A stretch of DNA of 64,000 nucleotides from Bacteroidota bacterium. GTDB lineage: Bacteria; Bacteroidota; Bacteroidia; Chitinophagales; Chitinophagaceae. The notes under the pieces were generated by a model. That model was not told the origin of the DNA, did no database searches, and saw only the letters and a list, made by a program, of their open reading frames with translations. Of this stretch, positions 18,075 through 27,490 are shown piece by piece (the stretch's first letter is position 1; the number at the start of each line of letters is the position of its first letter). The translations under genes and the position numbers were made by a program. The stretch is taken from assembly GCA_023416995.1 (NCBI GenBank), contig JAEZGI010000006.1, positions 18,123 through 82,122 of the forward strand, given 5' to 3'.

Positions 18075-19088
18075 TCAGATCGGTTTGCTCCACACGAGCA
18101 TGTTTTCGCGTTTGTTGACCAGTTCAAAACCGTTATTGCGCAACACTGCCTGCGAGGGCTTGTTGTCAATATCGGTTTCACCGGTAACGGACTTGATACC
18201 TGCCCGTCCCTCACACCAGCGGCAGATTGCCCCAACAGCTTCGGTCATGTATCCGCGTTGTTGAAAAGCAGGAAATGTGCTGTAACCCAGCTCTACCTCC
18301 CCACGCGTATTTGGCAATCCTTTAAAACCAATCTCCGCGACAAGCTGGTTTTCGGCCTTGTCAATGATGATCCAGAAAGTAAAAAAATAGTAGGTTGATT
18401 CGGTGGCTTTCTCCATCGCCGGTAATGAATGCTGTTCTATCATTTCCAGCAGTTGCGGTGAGATCGTCCTTTCACCTGTTTTCAATCCAAGCGATTTTTC
18501 GAGATGGTTATCAGCTTTGATATAAAGATCAAACTGCCCGGGATCGAGCGCGGCGATAAGCAGGCGGTCGGTTTCTATTACTGCCTGGTTTTTCTTTTCA
18601 AACAGCAAAAGCTCCTTTCCATCCTGCCTGATATCAGGAAGCTGCTGAAACGCCAGCTTGTTAAGCACACGAACTGACCGCTCGTTATCTGGTTCAACAA
18701 TAGCCAACAACCTGGCTAAAAGCATTTTCCTGAATGCATATGACACCCCTGTTTCCAGTAATTCGGTCGCAAAACCTTTGCCCCACTCATTTGCAAGCAG
18801 CGCATATCCAACGTGCCAACTGTTTAACTGGTCGAGGGGTAAAATGGCAAACGTGCCAATAAAGCGACCATCATCCCGGGCCCGTACGGCCCACCGGCCC
18901 GTCATGGGGCTGGTGGTATAATTATCAATATTTTGAAGCAGGAAATGTTTTGATTCCTCCCGGTCGCTGATCAGCCGGATATACCGCATCACCAACCGAT
19001 CACTGTTCAGCACGAAGAAGTTTTCTTCATCAGCGGGTGTATACCGCTCAACGCTGAGGCGATCGGTCTGGAAAATCTCATCGGCCAT
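18075..19088 (-). CDS. Tandem GNAT acetyltransferase (two fused RimJ/RimL-type domains)
   Basis: A 337-residue protein with two successive acetyltransferase domains. The first (about 1-165) opens ETIFQ-like with FQTDRLSVERYTPADE and has GYALLANEWGKGFATELLE as its acetyl-CoA loop, then EPDNERSVRVLNKLAF. The second (about 170-337) opens with IETDRLLIAALDPGQF, has the loop LGYSTFPAFQQRGYMTEAV, then DIDNKPSQAVLRNNGFEL. Both halves keep the Q/N-x-x-G-x-G/A core, though the second has RGYMTE. A single RimJ/L-type enzyme is about 170-190 residues, so this is a genuine duplication or fusion. Two bases separate it from prfC upstream, so it is probably cotranscribed with it. Confidence 0.86.
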   Translation of the reverse strand: MADEIFQTDRLSVERYTPADEENFFVLNSDRLVMRYIRLISDREESKHFLLQNIDNYTTSPMTGRWAVRARDDGRFIGTFAILPLDQLNSWHVGYALLANEWGKGFATELLETGVSYAFRKMLLARLLAIVEPDNERSVRVLNKLAFQQLPDIRQDGKELLLFEKKNQAVIETDRLLIAALDPGQFDLYIKADNHLEKSLGLKTGERTISPQLLEMIEQHSLPAMEKATESTYYFFTFWIIIDKAENQLVAEIGFKGLPNTRGEVELGYSTFPAFQQRGYMTEAVGAICRWCEGRAGIKSVTGETDIDNKPSQAVLRNNGFELVNKRENMLVWSKPI

Positions 19089-19089
19089 A

Positions 19090-20685
19090 TCAGGCAGTCT
19101 CTTTGTGTATTTCGCTCGTGAAGTGGAACTGGATATCAGGGTTATTGTTACGTTCAGTGTTCAGGAACCATTCACTCTGGGCCAGGTACACCTGGTGGCC
19201 ATCTTTATCAAGAGCAATGTTTGCTGATTTGAAACGGGTGAATTCGTCTACCTTTTTAGGGTCGGAAGAAGTGATCCAACAAGCCTTGTAAAATGGTACA
19301 GAATTGAACTGCACCGAAGCCCCATATTCCTGTAACAACCGGTATTGGATCACCTCAAACTGAAGTTCACCCACACAGCCAATGATCTTTTTATTACCTC
19401 CAAACTGAGTAAATAACTGCGCAACACCTTCATCAGTCAACTGCATTAATCCTTTTTCCAATTGCTTGGTTTTCATAGGATCTTTATTAACTACTTCTTT
19501 AAAAATTTCAGGTGAAAACGAAGGTATTCCGGTATAGAAAAAATCTTCCCCTTCAGTCAGGGTATCACCTATTTTAAAGCTTCCGGTATCAAACAAACCA
19601 ACTACATCGCCAGGATAAGCCTCATCAATGATGTCCTTATCACGGGCCATAAATGAATAAGGATTGCTGAAACGAACATCCTTATCCAGTCTTACATGGT
19701 GAAAATATTTGTTGCGTTCAAACTTGCCTGAACACACCCGCATAAAAGCGATCCGGTCGCGGTGTTTGGGATCCAGGTTAGCATGAATTTTAAAAATGAA
19801 CCCGGACATTTTTTCTTCCCCGGGGCAAACTTCCCTGACGGAAGTTTGACGACAGCGTGGTACCGGTGCAATCCGGATGAAGGTATCCAGCATTTCCCTG
19901 ACTCCGAAGTTATTTACGGCCGATCCAAAAAACACGGGTGCTACCTTCCCGGCGAGATACTTTTCGGTATCCAGTTCACCGTGCACAGCATCAACCAGTT
20001 CAACATCTTCCCGTAACATATTAGCGTCTCTTTCGCCCAATCTGGCATCAAGATCAGAGGATGACAGATCACTGATATTCAGCAGGTCATCATCAGTTGC
20101 TTTAGTATTTGCTGTAAATAAAACAAGGTTTTTATCGTGCAGGTTGTAAACGCCCTTAAATTCCTTTCCGCTGTTGATCGGCCAAGTCATCGGGTGCAGA
20201 CTAAGGTTCAGCTCCTTTTCGATTTCTTCTAACAGATCAAATCGGTTTTTACCATCACGGTCCATTTTGTTGATGAACACGATTACCGGGGTATCGCGCA
20301 TTCGGCAGACTTCCATCAGTCGACGGGTTTGTGCCTCTACCCCATTTACACTATCTACTACCAGGATAACACTGTCGACCGCTGTCAAAGTGCGATAAGT
20401 ATCTTCCGCAAAATCTTTGTGACCGGGGGTATCCAGGAGGTTGATCAGAATGCCGCGATACTCAAAACTCATCACTGACGTGGCCACCGAGATACCTCTC
20501 TGTCTTTCGATTTCCATGAAATCGCTCGTCGCATGTTTTTTGATCTTATTGCTTTTTACAGCACCCGCCACCTGGATCGCGCCACCAAAAAGCAGGAACT
20601 TTTCGGTAAGGGTTGTTTTACCGGCATCGGGGTGGGATATAATGGCAAATGTTCTTCTCTTATTGATTTCGTTGATGTACTTCAT
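19090..20685 (-). CDS. prfC: Peptide chain release factor 3
   Basis: A 531-residue translational GTPase that recycles RF1/RF2 from the ribosome after termination. The G1 P-loop is SHPDAGKTT (residues 17-25); the switch I region with [16 protein letters not shown]3 LDTPGHKDF and G4 NKMD all fit RF3 rather than EF-G. Later domains carry [14 protein letters not shown], and [11 protein letters not shown] near the C-terminus. The length equals the usual RF3 length. A minus-strand TAnnTTTG box lies about 36 bases upstream of the start; the double acetyltransferase follows two bases after the stop. Confidence 0.97.
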   Translation of the reverse strand: MKYINEINKRRTFAIISHPDAGKTTLTEKFLLFGGAIQVAGAVKSNKIKKHATSDFMEIERQRGISVATSVMSFEYRGILINLLDTPGHKDFAEDTYRTLTAVDSVILVVDSVNGVEAQTRRLMEVCRMRDTPVIVFINKMDRDGKNRFDLLEEIEKELNLSLHPMTWPINSGKEFKGVYNLHDKNLVLFTANTKATDDDLLNISDLSSSDLDARLGERDANMLREDVELVDAVHGELDTEKYLAGKVAPVFFGSAVNNFGVREMLDTFIRIAPVPRCRQTSVREVCPGEEKMSGFIFKIHANLDPKHRDRIAFMRVCSGKFERNKYFHHVRLDKDVRFSNPYSFMARDKDIIDEAYPGDVVGLFDTGSFKIGDTLTEGEDFFYTGIPSFSPEIFKEVVNKDPMKTKQLEKGLMQLTDEGVAQLFTQFGGNKKIIGCVGELQFEVIQYRLLQEYGASVQFNSVPFYKACWITSSDPKKVDEFTRFKSANIALDKDGHQVYLAQSEWFLNTERNNNPDIQFHFTSEIHKETA

Positions 20686-20720
20686 GTGTTTTGCGGCAGA
20701 TTAGTGCCTTTTTCAGCGCG

Positions 20721-20728
20721 CAAAGGTA
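20721..20728 (-). promoter_or_regulatory. Bacteroidota -7 box for prfC
   Basis: TACCTTTG followed by GCGC matches the TAnnTTTG consensus and lies 36 bases upstream of the prfC start codon, leaving a leader of about 29 nt. The -33 element is not clear. Confidence 0.5.
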
Positions 20729-20757
20729 GTGTTTCTTTTCTTCGCCCGTAGAAGGGA

Positions 20758-21627
20758 TCAGAAGAAGCTGGCCGACCAGGTACGGGTAAAACTGTCCTGT
20801 GCCGCCAGCCGGTTTATTCCCTCTTTGTTTGTGAAATCGCCCGACGCGTTTTCTGCATCTGCAATTCCGCACCAGGGTTCAATACAAACAAAGCTGGCAC
20901 CTTTCACTGCCCAGATTCCAAGAAAAGGAAAACCGGTAAAATCGAATTTTACACCGTGTGGTGTACGGTCGCTTTTCAGGGTCACGGTACCGGACCGGAG
21001 TGACTTCAGCACCAGCGCGTCCTGGTTAAATAACTCCCGCGTTAGCTGGATGGTATTTGAATTATCCAGCAGAGGCTGGGGCACACTGCCGATCAGTCCA
21101 TCTTTGGTAACCGGCCATCGGGGTTGATTTTCCAGGGAATCAAACTCCAACCGGTAGTCTTCGTAACTGGTATCTTCAACAAGTGGTGCGCGGAAAGCGG
21201 GGTGACCACCCACAGAAAAATAAAGGTCTTCTGCTGAAGGATTAAATATTTCGTAAGTAAGGGAAACCGTGTCTTCAAACAGACTGTATTTCAGCCGGAA
21301 CCTGAACTGAAATGGATATACGGCCCGGGTTTCCTCATCATCAACCAGGGTAAATACGGCTTCGTCTTTTCCGGCATTGGTAACCTGGAACATTTTTTCG
21401 CGGGAAAAACCGTGACGCGGCAACTCGTAAGATTTGCCTTTGTATTGAAACTGCCCGTTCTTAAGCGTGCCGACAATCGGGAAAAGCACAGGCGAATGTT
21501 TTGGCCAGATCTCCGGATCGGCCTGCCACATATACTCCAGCCCGGTATTTTTATTAATGATACTGGTCAGTTCGGCGCCTCGCGGGCTTATGTTGACTTT
21601 CAGGATTTCATTTTCTATGGTGATCAT
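20758..21627 (-). CDS. Aldose 1-epimerase family protein (LacX-like)
   Basis: A 289-residue galactose-mutarotase-like protein of the LacX subgroup, expected to interconvert the anomers of a hexose or hexose-6-phosphate. Visible family elements are ISPRGAELTSIINKNTG near the N-terminus, VLFPIVGTLKNGQF, the PRHGFSREKMF histidine motif, and SVGGHPAFRAPL with the catalytic histidine. The C-terminal CIEPWCGIAD holds a conserved glutamate. The length is normal for the family. It is separated from prfC by 70 bases and is divergent from the ABC permease gene. Confidence 0.9.
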   Translation of the reverse strand: MITIENEILKVNISPRGAELTSIINKNTGLEYMWQADPEIWPKHSPVLFPIVGTLKNGQFQYKGKSYELPRHGFSREKMFQVTNAGKDEAVFTLVDDEETRAVYPFQFRFRLKYSLFEDTVSLTYEIFNPSAEDLYFSVGGHPAFRAPLVEDTSYEDYRLEFDSLENQPRWPVTKDGLIGSVPQPLLDNSNTIQLTRELFNQDALVLKSLRSGTVTLKSDRTPHGVKFDFTGFPFLGIWAVKGASFVCIEPWCGIADAENASGDFTNKEGINRLAAQDSFTRTWSASFF

Positions 21628-21717
21628 ATTCCGGTTTTAAATCGCAATATAAACCATATTCATACCACCGTTCCTCACAAATCCCGCTGAAAAAATGTTA
21701 GTCTCTCAAAACCTGAT

Positions 21718-21725
21718 TATATTTG
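21718..21725 (+). promoter_or_regulatory. Possible -7 box directly before the ABC permease start
   Basis: TATATTTG matches TAnnTTTG but ends only three bases before the permease ATG. If used, the transcript would be leaderless or translation would start at a later ATG (residue 14 of the called protein). It may be a chance match. Confidence 0.25.
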
Positions 21726-21728
21726 GCT

Positions 21729-22979
21729 ATGCGTCGTTTCCTGGAAATCATCTGGTCAAGTCTTAAAATGGCACTGCAGGAATTCAAATCGAACAAACTG
21801 CGGACCTTTCTTTCGCTGTTTGGGGTAACCATTGGAATTTTTTGCATCATCGGGGTGTTGTCGACTGTGAACAGTCTTGAACAAAAAGTGCAGTCCGACA
21901 TCAAGTCACTTGGCAACAATACCATCTATATTGATAAATGGGTATATAACGGCGGTGATGAATATCCCTGGTGGAAATATATGAAACGGCCCACTCCGAA
22001 ATATGAAGAGATGGAGGCGCTTAAAAAGAAAGTACCCAACGCAGCCAATATTGCTTTTGTTATCGAAATGACTGCAAATGTCGAATACGAGAGCGACCAG
22101 ATTTCCGGCGTGAACTATTATGGTTATTCAGAAGATTTTCCGAATATTCAGAAGGTGGAGGTACAGGAAGGAAGAAACCTGATCCAGACCGACTATGACC
22201 AGGATGCCAATGTGATCCTGATCGGTTATGAAGTGGCAGAAAAATTATTTGGCAATGCTTCTGCTGCCGTAGGCAAACAGGTAAAACTGAAAGGCGGACG
22301 CGCCGCAACCATAGTGGGGCTGGTTAAAAAACAGGGTAAAAGTATGGTCGGCGGCTGGGAATTCGATAACAGTATCCTGATGACGCGTGGTTTGCTGAAA
22401 CAAATGAACCCGGAAGAATATTCCAGTCCGAAAATCATGGTCCAGGCAGGTGAAAATGTTTCACTGGCAATGGTGATGGACGAACTGCAGGGAGCGATGC
22501 GCTCGCTTCGTAAGTTGAAACCCACACAGGAAGATGATTTTGCGCTGAATGATATTAATACTTTCAGTGGTTTTGCTTCGGAGATTTTTGGCAATGTAAA
22601 CAAAGGCGGATGGGCAATTGCAGCGTTGTCATTAATCGTGGGGATGTTTGGCGTTGCCAATATTATGTTTGTTACGGTACGCGAACGAACCAGCCAGATC
22701 GGACTCAAAAAAGCGATTGGTGCAAAACGATCCACTATACTTACTGAGTTCCTGCTTGAGTCTGCGTTTCTGTGTATCCTCGGCGGACTGATAGGTTTGA
22801 TACTTGTGTTTATTCTCACCAAAATATTCAGCTCAGTTATTGGCTTCCCGCTGTTTATTGCCGGGGATATCATGTTGCTGGCGATTGGGATCTGCATATT
22901 TGTGGGCATGCTGGCAGGCATCATACCAGCTTCCATTGCGGCTAAGATGGACCCTGTGGTGGCCATCCGCAGTAAATAA
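21729..22979 (+). CDS. MacB/FtsX-type ABC transporter permease
   Basis: A 416-residue permease with the MacB architecture: a first membrane helix after FKSNKLRTFLSLFGVTIGIF, a large periplasmic MacB_PCD domain (about residues 45-270, with GYEVAEKLFG and VKLKGGRAATIVGLVKKQG), and a C-terminal FtsX domain with three helices (ALSLIVGMFGVANIMFVTV, ERTSQIGLKKAIGAKRSTI, and the final ICIFVGMLAGIIPASIAAK). Such permeases export or release lipoproteins, peptides or small molecules, powered by a separate ATPase. No ATPase gene is next to it here, so the partner must be encoded elsewhere. The tsaD gene follows after 33 bases. Confidence 0.9.
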   Translation: MRRFLEIIWSSLKMALQEFKSNKLRTFLSLFGVTIGIFCIIGVLSTVNSLEQKVQSDIKSLGNNTIYIDKWVYNGGDEYPWWKYMKRPTPKYEEMEALKKKVPNAANIAFVIEMTANVEYESDQISGVNYYGYSEDFPNIQKVEVQEGRNLIQTDYDQDANVILIGYEVAEKLFGNASAAVGKQVKLKGGRAATIVGLVKKQGKSMVGGWEFDNSILMTRGLLKQMNPEEYSSPKIMVQAGENVSLAMVMDELQGAMRSLRKLKPTQEDDFALNDINTFSGFASEIFGNVNKGGWAIAALSLIVGMFGVANIMFVTVRERTSQIGLKKAIGAKRSTILTEFLLESAFLCILGGLIGLILVFILTKIFSSVIGFPLFIAGDIMLLAIGICIFVGMLAGIIPASIAAKMDPVVAIRSK

Positions 22980-22997
22980 TTTTCCCCGGCTACGTTG

Positions 22998-23005
22998 TAC
23001 CTTCG
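22998..23005 (+). promoter_or_regulatory. Possible -7 box for tsaD
   Basis: TACCTTCG followed by CGGC and then the tsaD ATG resembles the Bacteroidota TAnnTTTG box with one mismatch and a very short leader. Evidence is position and partial consensus only. Confidence 0.3.
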
Positions 23006-23012
23006 CGGCATC

Positions 23013-24032
23013 ATGGAAAAATTACCTGGTGACATCATTGTGCTTGCGATAGAATCATCCTGTGACGAAACCGCTGCTGCGATTTGTCGTAACGGAAAAA
23101 TTCTTTCAAATATCATTGCCAGTCAATCGGTACACGAAGCTTATGGTGGTGTGGTACCAGAACTTGCATCAAGGGCACATTTACAGAACATAGTGCCGGT
23201 GGTTGATAAGGCGATTCATGATGCCGGGGTTCAGATGGATGATGTGGATGCTGTCGCTTTCACAAATGCGCCGGGTTTGATTGGATCGTTATTGGTCGGC
23301 GCCCAGTTTGCCAAATCGTTGGCGCTTTCGCTTGGGAAACCACTGATAGCCGTTCACCACATGCAGGCACATGTGCTGGCCAATCTGCTCAATGATCCGG
23401 CACCGGAATTTCCATTTTTGTGTCTGACGGTGAGCGGTGGTCATACCCAGATCATACGATGTGAATCGCCGGCTGAACTCATTATTCTTGGCCAGACGCG
23501 CGATGATGCCGCAGGTGAAGCGTTTGACAAATCAGCAAAACTGCTCGGACTTCCCTATCCGGGCGGGCCACTAATAGACAAATATGCCAAAACCGGTAAC
23601 CCGCTTGCATACAAATTTCCGGAACCACAGATACCGGGTTTGGATTTCAGCTTCAGCGGGCTAAAAACGGCGATTCTTTATTTCCTGCAACAACATACGG
23701 CAAACGACCAGGCTTTTGTAGAAAAAAAACTGGCCGACATCTGTGCTTCGATACAATACCGTATCATTTCCATCCTGTTGAATAAACTTGAACGTGCAGC
23801 CGTTGAAACAGGCATTCCTCGTTTATGCATTGCCGGTGGTGTATCCGCCAACAGCGGGCTCAGAACCGGGTTAACAAAACTTGGAGAAAAACATGGTTGG
23901 CAAACCTTTATCCCGAAGTTTGAATACTGTACGGATAATGCTGCAATGATTGCCATTACTGCTTATCATAAACTGCAGGCGGGCGACGTAAATGAATTAA
24001 ATGTACAGGTGACAGCGCGGGCTGAATGGTAG
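23013..24032 (+). CDS. tsaD: tRNA N6-threonylcarbamoyladenosine transferase subunit TsaD
   Basis: A 339-residue ASKHA-fold protein of the Kae1/TsaD/Qri7 family. With TsaB and TsaE it transfers threonylcarbamoyl from its AMP ester to adenosine 37 of ANN-decoding tRNAs. Signatures: LAIESSCDETAAAI at the N-terminus, the metal-binding HHMQAH (usual HMEAH), LTVSGGHTQII, EAFDKSAKLLGLPYPGGP and the final FEYCTDNAAMIA. The ATG was chosen over a TTG 18 bases upstream that lies in the promoter-like region. It is followed after three bases by another tRNA modification gene, trmN6. Confidence 0.97.
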   Translation: MEKLPGDIIVLAIESSCDETAAAICRNGKILSNIIASQSVHEAYGGVVPELASRAHLQNIVPVVDKAIHDAGVQMDDVDAVAFTNAPGLIGSLLVGAQFAKSLALSLGKPLIAVHHMQAHVLANLLNDPAPEFPFLCLTVSGGHTQIIRCESPAELIILGQTRDDAAGEAFDKSAKLLGLPYPGGPLIDKYAKTGNPLAYKFPEPQIPGLDFSFSGLKTAILYFLQQHTANDQAFVEKKLADICASIQYRIISILLNKLERAAVETGIPRLCIAGGVSANSGLRTGLTKLGEKHGWQTFIPKFEYCTDNAAMIAITAYHKLQAGDVNELNVQVTARAEW

Positions 24033-24035
24033 CTT

Positions 24036-24764
24036 ATGGGCAATTCTTATTTTCAATTCAAACAATTTCGCATTGAGCAGTCGGGCTGCGCCATGAAAGT
24101 CTGCACGGATGCCTGCATATTTGGTGCCTGGTATGCCAGCAGAATAACGAATACTTCGCATATACTCGACATTGGCAGTGGTACAGGTTTATTGATGATG
24201 ATGCTCGCGCAAAAAACGGCAGCAGAAATTCATGGGATCGAAATTGAACCTGGTTGTTATCAACAGCTGGTTGAGAACACCTCCGGGCATGAATGGTCCA
24301 CAAGAATGCGCACCTTTCATGGTGATGCAAGAGCTTTCAGCTTTCCGGTTAAATATGATTTTATCATCAGCAATCCACCTTTTTACGACAATGATCTTTC
24401 GAGTGATCATAAGGGCCGGCAACTTGCTATGCACAGCAGCGCGTTGAAACTCGACGAACTTGTCGGCATCATTGGCAATAATCTTAGCAGCGATGGCCGG
24501 GCGGGGATTTTATTACCTGCGCACAGATCGGATGCTTTTGATAAGGCGGCTGAACGATCCGGGTTGATGGCCGTGGAGCGGCTCCTGGTGCGACACACAG
24601 CTAAACATCCCTGGTTCCGGATTATTACGACTTATGTTCACACTTCTACAGATAGCAGGGATAGTATAAACGAAAATATTGCGATTGATGAGTTAACGAT
24701 CCGCGATGCTGGTGGAGTTTATACAGTTGAATTTCTTTCTTTGCTGAATGATTACTATTTATAA
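24036..24764 (+). CDS. trmN6: tRNA1(Val) (adenine37-N6)-methyltransferase (YfiC/TrmN6 family)
   Basis: A 242-residue SAM-dependent methyltransferase that, in E. coli, methylates N6 of A37 in tRNA1(Val). The N-terminus FQFKQFRIEQSGCAMKVCTD is typical; motif I is ILDIGSGTGLLMMMLAQ and the amino-methyltransferase motif IV is FIISNPPFYDND, in which NPPF binds the target adenine. It follows tsaD by three bases, so two position-37 tRNA modification enzymes are probably made together. The stop overlaps the converging dehydrogenase gene by six bases. Confidence 0.92.
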   Translation: MGNSYFQFKQFRIEQSGCAMKVCTDACIFGAWYASRITNTSHILDIGSGTGLLMMMLAQKTAAEIHGIEIEPGCYQQLVENTSGHEWSTRMRTFHGDARAFSFPVKYDFIISNPPFYDNDLSSDHKGRQLAMHSSALKLDELVGIIGNNLSSDGRAGILLPAHRSDAFDKAAERSGLMAVERLLVRHTAKHPWFRIITTYVHTSTDSRDSINENIAIDELTIRDAGGVYTVEFLSLLNDYYL

Positions 24765-25958
24765 ACCTGCATACTCCCGGAGATAATTGTAATGTGGTGC
24801 GAGTTTGCCCTGCTTGACCATTGTGGCCCTGGTAATGATTTCGGAGCCTCCTTTCACAAGATCCTCCAGTACATATTTTATCAACTGTTCACCAAAATAC
24901 CGGCTCGCATCACGCGGCAGTTCATTTGGCAGGTTGCCGACAGCCATCACATCGATGGAATTTGTGAGATAAGGAGCCGTTTTATGAAACGTTTCGCGGT
25001 CCACCCCGTACACCGGATCTTCAATGGTCTGATCACCCAGGTTAATTGGCACCGAGCCATTGGCATCGTCTGTGATATCAGCAATTGTCCTGATAAGGAA
25101 TGAATCAGATGAAACATCGGGCAGCTCAAATAATCGTGGGACGGTTGCATCCCAATAAATACCATTCATCAGGATATCGGTTTGTTCGGCATAGGGCAGA
25201 AAAACACAATTGAACTGATCGGGATGATGGTGGAACTCGTCGCGGTCATACTTGCCGGTTATTTTATGACGATATAAGTCAGGGCCCTTGAGCTGAACAT
25301 AAACAGGGTATGAAAATCTTCTCTTAAGATACATGTCGGGTTCTACCTCATGAATACCCATGAGGTTCATGATTTCAAGTATGCCATGAGCCACTCTCCC
25401 CGACCCTGTTACAGCAATCTTTACATTGGGCAGCCTCAGACCAAAATAAGTATGAATTAATTCACGGAAGCTTCTTTGTTTATACACGCGATCCAGATCA
25501 TACAAACCGGTCCGTTTGCCATAAGCCATCATACCATTATGTGCGCCGACTACACCGGCAAAAAAGCCGAAGCCCAGAATCCTTTGTCCATCTTCATGTT
25601 CCAGGCATTCATAATCAATCAGCGTAATACCCTGGTCAATGATCGCACGGAACAAGGCGCGGTTGTAGGTTTGCTGTTTTTTTGTATGAGAGAAAAACAG
25701 GTATGTCTTGCCCGGCAATAACGAGCTTACCGGAACTTCTTTGATCCCCATCAGGATGTCACACTCAGTAACATCTTCTTTTACTTCAACCCCTGCCTGA
25801 ATATATTCCCGATCTGAAAAACATCGGTCAGGCGAAGACTGTGCTATGATTTTTACCTTTGGCAGATTTTTATGTATCCACCGGCATTGAGGCGGTGTAA
25901 TAGCCACCCTGTTGTCTGCAGGAACTTTTCCTTCCTTTATTAGTCCGATCCTGATCAT
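24759..25958 (-). CDS. Saccharopine dehydrogenase / alanine dehydrogenase-like NAD(P) oxidoreductase
   Basis: A 399-residue protein with an AlaDH/PNT N-terminal domain (IGLIKEGKVPADNRVAITP, with FSHTKKQQTYNRAL) and a Rossmann domain (KIAVTGSGRVAHGILEIM, around residues 170-190). The layout resembles LYS1-type saccharopine dehydrogenases (NAD+, L-lysine forming), which share this fold with alanine dehydrogenase. FSHTKKQQ is a known LYS1-type motif, so lysine/saccharopine chemistry is the best guess, but another amino-acid-derived substrate is possible. No lysine genes are adjacent. The gene faces trmN6 and shares a ~150 bp divergent control region with the next gene. Confidence 0.78.
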   Translation of the reverse strand: MIRIGLIKEGKVPADNRVAITPPQCRWIHKNLPKVKIIAQSSPDRCFSDREYIQAGVEVKEDVTECDILMGIKEVPVSSLLPGKTYLFFSHTKKQQTYNRALFRAIIDQGITLIDYECLEHEDGQRILGFGFFAGVVGAHNGMMAYGKRTGLYDLDRVYKQRSFRELIHTYFGLRLPNVKIAVTGSGRVAHGILEIMNLMGIHEVEPDMYLKRRFSYPVYVQLKGPDLYRHKITGKYDRDEFHHHPDQFNCVFLPYAEQTDILMNGIYWDATVPRLFELPDVSSDSFLIRTIADITDDANGSVPINLGDQTIEDPVYGVDRETFHKTAPYLTNSIDVMAVGNLPNELPRDASRYFGEQLIKYVLEDLVKGGSEIITRATMVKQGKLAPHYNYLREYAGL

Positions 25959-25984
25959 AAAGTATGTATTAACTCAAGTGTATC

Positions 25985-26011
25985 GTTAAACGATCATATC
26001 ATCGTTTATCG
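25985..26011. promoter_or_regulatory. Inverted repeat in a divergent intergenic region
   Basis: CGTTAAACGAT and ATCGTTTATCG face each other across six bases and match at ten of eleven positions. The site lies 27 bases upstream of the dehydrogenase start and upstream of the secreted-protein promoter, a sensible place for an operator. A second short palindrome (GTGCAT-TTGC-ATGCAC) follows at 26058-26073. No regulator gene is adjacent. Confidence 0.35.
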
Positions 26012-26084
26012 TTGGCACACCCAGTTTTTGTAAGAGATTCTGCATTTCATTCGCGATGTGCATTTGCATGCACGTGGCTCCTGA

Positions 26085-26092
26085 TAACTTTG
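26085..26092 (+). promoter_or_regulatory. Bacteroidota -7 box
   Basis: TAACTTTG fits TAnnTTTG; transcription would start near 26098, about nine bases before the ATG of the following secreted-protein gene. This position rules out the more upstream in-frame ATG at 26056 as the start. Confidence 0.45.
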
Positions 26093-26106
26093 AAAAAAAT
26101 CAGGAA

Positions 26107-26829
26107 ATGAAATTACTACTTCTCCTTCTATATATCACACTGCCATTTACTGGCATGTGCCAGTTGCTGATACAACCTGGTAATAGCTGCATCGAATACA
26201 AACGTATTGCTGATGAAGAAACAACTATGAACTGGTATCTGCTTCAGGATACAACCAGGATTGAGATAGGTAAAGTATGGCAAAGGATCATCACCGACAG
26301 TCAGCATATAACGCTGGTGTCAACAGTGCGGTTGCGGCACGATGCTGATCCGCGGATCGACACGACAGTTGCACAACGAAACACTTTACGACCTGTTTAT
26401 CATGCTTCGTACAACCCCGACCGGAACATGACTTTATATTTTAACGATATGGTAAGAGGTTCATATGCCGATAAAAGATTGGGTAAGGATCTCCTGATCA
26501 ATGATACCGTGGTTTCACCCTGTTTTGACAGCAACCTTTACCCAACGCTTATCCGCTGGTTGCCTTTAAAGACAGGTTTTATGAAGGACCTTGCTATTTA
26601 TGATTTTAATCCCCGGGGGCGGAAGGGTGTCATGAAAGCTTCCATCATTGCGGTGCGTCAGTGTGATTATGAACCTGAACCTGATGTCTTAAAAAAAGTC
26701 TGGATGGTCGTTGTGCGTGACGATCTGAGTGCCGGCACCACGACTTATTTCATAGATGTTGAAAGCCGCAAGTTGTGGAAGATGATCATTGCAGTTGGTG
26801 AACGCAAAATGTTAATGGAAGCAGCATAA
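26107..26829 (+). CDS. Secreted hypothetical protein
   Basis: A 240-residue protein with a clear signal peptide (KLLLLLLYITLPFTGMCQ) and a mature part rich in beta-strand-like segments (IEIGKVWQRIITDSQHITL, TTYFIDVESRKLWKMII). No known domain was recognised; the general build (an outer-surface beta-sandwich with a closing strand that reports a fitted value) is seen in many Bacteroidota periplasmic proteins. It ends three bases before the converging lipoprotein gene. Function unknown. Confidence 0.75.
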   Translation: MKLLLLLLYITLPFTGMCQLLIQPGNSCIEYKRIADEETTMNWYLLQDTTRIEIGKVWQRIITDSQHITLVSTVRLRHDADPRIDTTVAQRNTLRPVYHASYNPDRNMTLYFNDMVRGSYADKRLGKDLLINDTVVSPCFDSNLYPTLIRWLPLKTGFMKDLAIYDFNPRGRKGVMKASIIAVRQCDYEPEPDVLKKVWMVVVRDDLSAGTTTYFIDVESRKLWKMIIAVGERKMLMEAA

Positions 26830-26832
26830 AGC

Positions 26833-27318
26833 CTACCTTAACTTACCCTGCGAGCGCAGTGTTTGTAGTAGCAAGCCATGATTGCGAAGATCGGTGACAG
26901 TTGAACCGCTTGTCGGGTACCCGAGGTGCATGGTTACACTGGTGTTATTCCACGCACTCATTGTAATTGATTCACCACAGGAAGAACTTGAATACATTGG
27001 TTTGTTTATAAAGTAATAAAGCGGTTCACCGTTAACGAACAGCGCGAGGGCGTCGTTATCCATCAGTCCTTTGATTTTCAGCATAGCTGCCGGTTTTAAG
27101 GTGAAGGTGTAGGTAATTTGATCATAACTTGCAATATCACTGTTTGCAACAATTGGATTATCAACAAACTGGACCCCGGTTGTTTCCACCTGGCATTTGC
27201 CGGCAACCATCTGGAAGTTTTGAAGCTTATAAAATTCAACACCACGCCCCGCGGAGTTTTTTTTGTTGCATCCAGTTGCGAGGACAATGACCGCGGCAAT
27301 CAGCCAAATTGTTTTCAT
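26833..27318 (-). CDS. Hypothetical lipoprotein
   Basis: A 161-residue protein with a lipoprotein signal: KTIWLIAAVIVLATGC, so cysteine 16 would be lipidated. A longer in-frame extension of 70 codons upstream is rejected because it precedes the signal peptide. The mature part contains TYTFTLKPAAMLKIKGLMDN and short beta-like segments but no recognised domain. It is divergent from the broken metalloprotease gene, from which 172 bases separate it. Confidence 0.72.
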   Translation of the reverse strand: MKTIWLIAAVIVLATGCNKKNSAGRGVEFYKLQNFQMVAGKCQVETTGVQFVDNPIVANSDIASYDQITYTFTLKPAAMLKIKGLMDNDALALFVNGEPLYYFINKPMYSSSSCGESITMSAWNNTSVTMHLGYPTSGSTVTDLRNHGLLLQTLRSQGKLR

Positions 27319-27490
27319 GACAAGTTTTTTGGGCCAGACAAAAAAATACATGGTTCCGTTGCACGAAGGCGGCGGTATCTGCACGATGGAATTGTTAGTT
27401 CCAGGCTGACAGCACTGGCTACACGAAACCTGCCGTTTTAAGAAAATTTGTAACTTGTCACAGTACTTGCTTCCAACCAAAATTTTCTGC

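Noticed and set aside
22226..23116. Long minus-strand frame antisense to the ABC permease
   Set aside because: It has no recognisable domain and is explained by codon bias of the permease on the other strand.
26056..26829. Longer start for the secreted hypothetical protein at the first in-frame ATG
   Set aside because: It precedes the -7 box and adds residues before a clear signal peptide.
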